From contig OZ035963.1 in the NCBI GenBank assembly GCA_964034945.1, positions 47,914,032-47,978,031 of the forward strand: 64,000 nt of DNA. Reading direction: 5' to 3'. Both the position numbers and the translations under genes were made by a program. This DNA comes from Chrysopilus asiliformis. Lineage: Eukaryota; Arthropoda; Insecta; Diptera; Rhagionidae. The notes beneath the pieces were generated by a model that saw nothing but the letters and a program-made list of their open reading frames with translations, searched no databases and was not told the DNA's origin. Below are positions 60,610 through 64,000 of this stretch, piece after piece. Positions within the stretch are counted from its first letter, which is position 1; the number at the start of each line of letters is the position of its first letter.

Positions 60610-60970
60610 GTAATGATAAGGGGAGGTCCTGCAAGGATTACGTGATCATCCCTTTCCTAAAATTGTCCAGAAAAAAATCTCCCCTAAGAGGTTTTGGGAT
60701 CGCTGAATCCGATTCTGGTATTAGAAAATTCGTAAAGATAACGGAAGGTCGTGTAAGGATAACGTGGAAAAATATCGTGGAAAAATATCATCTAATGGTT
60801 TGTGGGGTCGCCGAGTCTAATTCTGGAGTCAAAAAGTCCGTAAGGAGGTCCTGTTAGGGCAACGTGATTATCCTTTTCCTAAAATTTTTTGGGCTTTGTG
60901 TATCAGGAATAAAAGCGAGATAAGGGCATAAAAAATTAAATAAAATAAATATTTATCTCGCTTTTATATC
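60610..60970. repeat. Repeat family S, copy 2 (uninterrupted)
   Basis: Tandem units with GATAACGGAAGGTCGTGTAA followed directly by the hairpin ATAAAAGCGAGATAA/TTATCTCGCTTTTAT (60909-60923/60953-60967). Shows the empty arrangement of the S copy at 42.6 kb. Confidence 0.7.
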
Positions 60971-61160
60971 TAAAGCAATAGTTTTTGAATTTAACCTGCG
61001 GCGCACAAAGTAACCTATTTGAAACTGGCTTTTTTGCGACTGGTTACAAGGCAACCGTTTGTAGTCACATCTTTACAACCAAGGTCCCATTGTAACCTGA
61101 GTCACAAATGGTTGCTTAAGAATATGTACATATTCCAATTTTTATACATCATATGTTAAT

Positions 61161-61612
61161 TGTGTTAAACCATTGAACCATTTCTGATTCATGGTTTTCT
61201 CGACCTTCTAGCAATGAATAATCATATTGGAATTTCTCGGCTTATAGGTCTGCAAAAACAAAAAAATAATATAATAAAAATATTATATTATTTTTGTGGA
61301 TGTTTTCACATCCAATTTCCCCCCAATAGGTCAGGCATGTCTGGCCTGAAAACATATCAGAAGCCTGTTTCTGATATGGAAGCTGGCTCACCGTCATTAG
61401 AGCCTGCTTTACCAGCTTCCACGCAGGCTTACAGGATTTTGGTGGGCCATCTTCCATACCAGAAACAGGCTCCTGATGGGTTTTCAGGGCAGACAGAATT
61501 TGGGTGGAAAATTGGATGTGAAAACATACACAAGAATAATATAATATTTTTGTTATATTATTTTTTGTTTTTGCAGACCTATAAGCCGAGAAATTCCAAT
61601 AGGATTAATCAT
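61161..61612. mobile_element. Foldback family H, copy 2
   Basis: Outer end GTTAAACCATTGAACC, then TTGGAATTTCTCGGCTTATA and GGTCTGCAAAAACAAAAAA; the complement of the inner arm closes it at about 61606. The centre has GATATGGAAGCTGGCTCACC, inverted relative to copy 1. No coding capacity. Confidence 0.7.
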
Positions 61613-61841
61613 ATATTAATGTGATTGACTACTTAAGATTTTTAAAATGGCTAATTCAAACTAATCTATCAACGCCTTTTCAAGCGCCGCATTTAAAAAT
61701 ATCTCAATTCAAATGTACAGACATACGTTTTATTATGCATATCGTCTAACACTTTAAATAAACAAAATCGTCAATGAAAAAAAAAATGGTTTCTTACTTG
61801 AAGGCAATCAACATAAATTCATCATTTCTCCTAAGGAGGCT

Positions 61842-61925
61842 TCATTCACTAACAAACAACCGCCACACGATCATCAAAACGTAAATTTGATTATCGGCTG
61901 GCGGACCTCCCGCTCGAATCTGATA
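61842..61925 (-). CDS. Candidate terminal exon (27 codons)
   Basis: A strong acceptor TTATTTTTTTCAG on the minus strand is followed by a frame YQIRAGGPPADNQIYVLMIV then WRLFVSE and TGA. No Met precedes it in frame before a stop, so it would need an upstream exon, which I could not find. It may equally be chance or an exon relic. Family not recognised. Confidence 0.2.
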   Translation of the reverse strand, partial: YQIRAGGPPADNQIYVLMIVWRLFVSE

Positions 61926-62500
61926 CTGAAAAAAATAACATAAAATCGAGTCAAATAAAAACAGACTACTGTTTACACATTTGATTGAAAATTGGTACAG
62001 TAAGATAAAAGAAAACTCATTTTATGGTATTTTAAACTAATCAAATCTATGTTTTTATCGTCCATGTGGCGGCCACCCAAAAAATCGAGGCGCTTCTTTT
62101 TAGTTACAACTCATGACATTCAAGGTAGCTGACATTATGTTTTTGTGAATAGAAAAACGTCTCAATGGTGAAGAATTTGATCATAAAATGACTGAAAAGA
62201 GAAATATTTAAGGTGAAAATTAAGAGGAAAACCGTTTTACGATCGAAAATCCTTAAAGATAGCAGCGATCGAGTTTTATGTCACTTTCTAATTAATCCAT
62301 TTAATAACTAAAGCCGGTATTGTAAAACATATTGACCACACACGTGAAGATTTCATCCTGAATAGTTTTTGGGGTTTGACTTTTTTTGTTTAAATAAAAC
62401 AACAAGATCATTTTATTGATATCCAATAGTATTATTATTTTATCTCATTTTGTTCTAATAAATGAAACAGCCCATAGGAACCGGAATAGCAATTAACACA
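61926..62500. other. Unassigned spacer
   Basis: Nothing recognised between the candidate exon and the downstream DUF1091 gene. Confidence 0.35.
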
Positions 62501-62505
62501 ATCAA

Positions 62506-62511
62506 TTTATT
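62506..62511 (-). terminator. Probable poly(A) signal of the second DUF1091 gene
   Basis: AATAAA on the coding strand about 60 nt beyond the stop. Confidence 0.5.
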
Positions 62512-62570
62512 TCAGAACCAAAATAACAAAAATCAATATTATAAGCGTGGAAAAACTTATCTTTGAAATT

Positions 62571-63165
62571 TCAACCGCGCCGACGTGTCTCAGTTACGAA
62601 TGTGTGATGAAAAATTTCCACCTGTTTGTCATCATCGTTCAAGGTGACCAGAATGTCACCAGAATTCTTATAAATTCGACTTCGTATGGGTAAATTGTCA
62701 AAAGAGAAACTCATATCTCTTGTTACATAAAATCCCTGCGGTGTGGTACAATCAAAAGTGAAATTCGAGTTGGCTACCAAGGCGTTGATGAACTCTTGAA
62801 AAAATGGGCTGATCGATTCCTTTTTCATAGTGCAAGAGTTCAGATTTTTGTCAAATTTCATAATTTCCCTATTGTTGACAACAGTAGAAAAAACGAAACG
62901 CAAGTTGTGTTCAGGGACGTCTTGCTTCACTGACCAATCTATATCGACTGTAGAATTATTTATTACGGTGTAATTAAGAGCGTAATAATCCACGTTGTAG
63001 GTCAGTTTGTACTCAAGAATCTTTGTTGGAGAATTTTGCTAGAATTTTCATAATAATTATGTGTGAAAACTGTATAAGAAATTTAATTCTTACCCCCATT
63101 CCGAATCGATTTATAGAAAAAATCCAAAAAATCGCAGACCAAGTAACAAATTTCTCAGTCGACAT
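62571..63165 (-). CDS. DUF1091-family secreted protein, two exons (second paralogue)
   Basis: Predicted 179 residues. Exon 1 63094-63165 (24 codons), exon 2 62571-63038, intron 55 nt with donor GGG|GTAAGA and acceptor TTCTAG|CAA, phase 0. Exon 1 begins MSTEKFVTWSAIFWIFSI, a plausible signal peptide. Exon 2 keeps the family layout: an LNSC motif, then ANSNFTFDCTTPQGFYVTRD, a polar/aromatic stretch (MSFSFDNLP) and a C-terminal beta-strand region ending TETRRRG. Compare STNVTFECP in the gene at 1439-2110: same spacing of C, N-F/V-F-C but low identity. A TCAGTA at 63175-63180 could be an insect initiator. Role and ligand unknown; secreted or extracellular location is inferred. Confidence 0.78.
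63039..63093 (-). other. Intron of the second DUF1091 gene
   Basis: 55 nt, GTAAGA..TTCTAG, T- and A-rich; it interrupts after the signal peptide exactly as in the first gene. Confidence 0.72.
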
Positions 63166-63394
63166 TTTGTTCTTTACTGAATTAAAAGTATTTCGTTGGC
63201 AACTTAAAAACCATTTTTATTAAAACGGGTAATGATGCATAATAATACTGATGTGTTATTGTGTAATTTCCTTAATTGTGGCAAAAACGCAAAAAACTTC
63301 ATAGTTGATTAGTCTATTTTCATTGATTTTATCAGTAGTCTCGACAAAATTCCGTGGGGTTTTATTATTTTAGTTATGCAAACTATTTTATTAA
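63166..63394. other. Presumed 5' flank of the second DUF1091 gene
   Basis: Short AT-rich interval with no other feature recognised. Confidence 0.35.
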
Positions 63395-63545
63395 TGGCGG
63401 AGAACGAATCAAGAATGGAGGCAGATAAAAACTTTCTGATCTGGACGAAATCCATTTGAGGCAAAATTTCTAGGATATCCGTGCATCTGTCTATCTCTCG
63501 GTCTGTCTGTCTGTCGATCTATCAGTTTTACGTATCTTAAATAAC
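63395..63545 (+). repeat. Repeat family E, copy 2
   Basis: AACTTTCTGATCTGGACG and GATATCCGTGCATCTG before a short GTCT core, then ACGTATCTTAAATAACCT. Same order as 39160-39640. Confidence 0.65.
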
Positions 63546-63811
63546 CTATTCGAATTTCTCGGCTTATAAGGTCTGCTTATAATCCTGTAAGCCTGCGTGG
63601 AAGCTGGTAAAGCAGGTTCTGAAGACGGTGAGCCAACTTCCATACCAGAAACAGGCTATACCAGAAATGGGTGTTCGGGGCAGATATGCCTGACCTGTTG
63701 GTTTTGTTATATTTTTTGCAGACCTTATAAGCCGAGAAATTCCAATAGGTTTCAGTGCTAAAAGGTCGAGTATAGACCATGGATCAGAAATGGTTCAATG
63801 GTTAAACACTA
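63546..63811. mobile_element. Foldback family H, copy 3
   Basis: Opens with TCGAATTTCTCGGCTTATA and closes with GCCGAGAAATTCCAATAGG, then the outer end GATCAGAAATGGTTCAATGG. The left outer end is missing, abutting family E. Confidence 0.65.
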
Positions 63812-63875
63812 AATATCTTAATTAACTCCAAAATGCGTTGAGCTAACGACTTTGAATTTTTTTTAACTGCACTCA

Positions 63876-63985
63876 GAAAAATGTCCAGGTCAACTTTTTG
63901 TCAGGTTAACTCTGACCTTACAGAGGTTTCTGTAAGCCAGCTAGCGGTCAGAGTTAACCTATCTAAGGTCAACTCGTGCAGCTCC
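63876..63985. repeat. Inverted repeat near the window end
   Basis: AGGTTAACTCTGACC at about 63903 and GGTCAGAGTTAACCT at 63946 are perfect complements, with AGGTCAACT words flanking both. Probably a small foldback MITE; it may run past the window. Confidence 0.6.
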
Positions 63986-64000
63986 CAATGCCTTACTTCA

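Overview
The window looks like gene-poor, AT-rich DNA from an insect, most likely a dipteran. It holds two short intron-containing genes of the DUF1091 family, which is greatly expanded in flies. The introns are only 55 and 90 nt and end in GT..AG. The dominant repeats have the architecture of Drosophila DINE-1/INE-1 (Helentron-associated) elements. There are no bacterial operons, CRISPR arrays or rRNA genes. The exact species cannot be told from the sequence.

Genes: a DUF1091-type secreted protein lies near each end, both on the minus strand (1439-2110 and 62571-63165). Each has a short signal-peptide exon joined by a phase-0 intron to one main exon. The roughly 60 kb between them is almost entirely transposon remains and unrecognised spacer. 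No intact transposase, reverse transcriptase or helicase gene is present. What coding remains exist are fragments: two identically deleted mariner-type transposases, one further mariner C-terminus, a MADF-like domain inside a Harbinger-like element, and two unassigned N-terminal fragments.

Repeats: seven copies of a DINE-1-like family (called A here) have sub-terminal inverted repeats, a GTCY tetranucleotide core and a 3' hairpin. Related families B, D and E and the end-poor families C, F, G and V share parts of that plan. TTAA-flanked piggyBac-like MITEs occur at 5.3, 19.0, 25.1, 40.5 and 58.1 kb. hAT-like elements with 8-bp target duplications occur at 18.8-22.4, 36.9-37.8 and 57.3-57.8 kb. 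Other inverted-repeat elements are at 3.1, 6.1, 7.3, 10.1, 13.1, 16.0, 28.7, 53.0, 61.2 and 63.5 kb. Several are nested, the clearest being a 222-bp MITE inside a 909-bp hAT-like element inside a family A copy.

The most unusual sequence is a 21-unit array of 14-bp repeats (4619-4912) that keeps exact 14-bp register although the units are strongly diverged. Also notable is a G6TAC7 palindrome in the middle of family A that is repeatedly deleted. In one copy it is replaced by a 38-nt segment found verbatim 2.3 kb away. Family letters are labels made for this window only.
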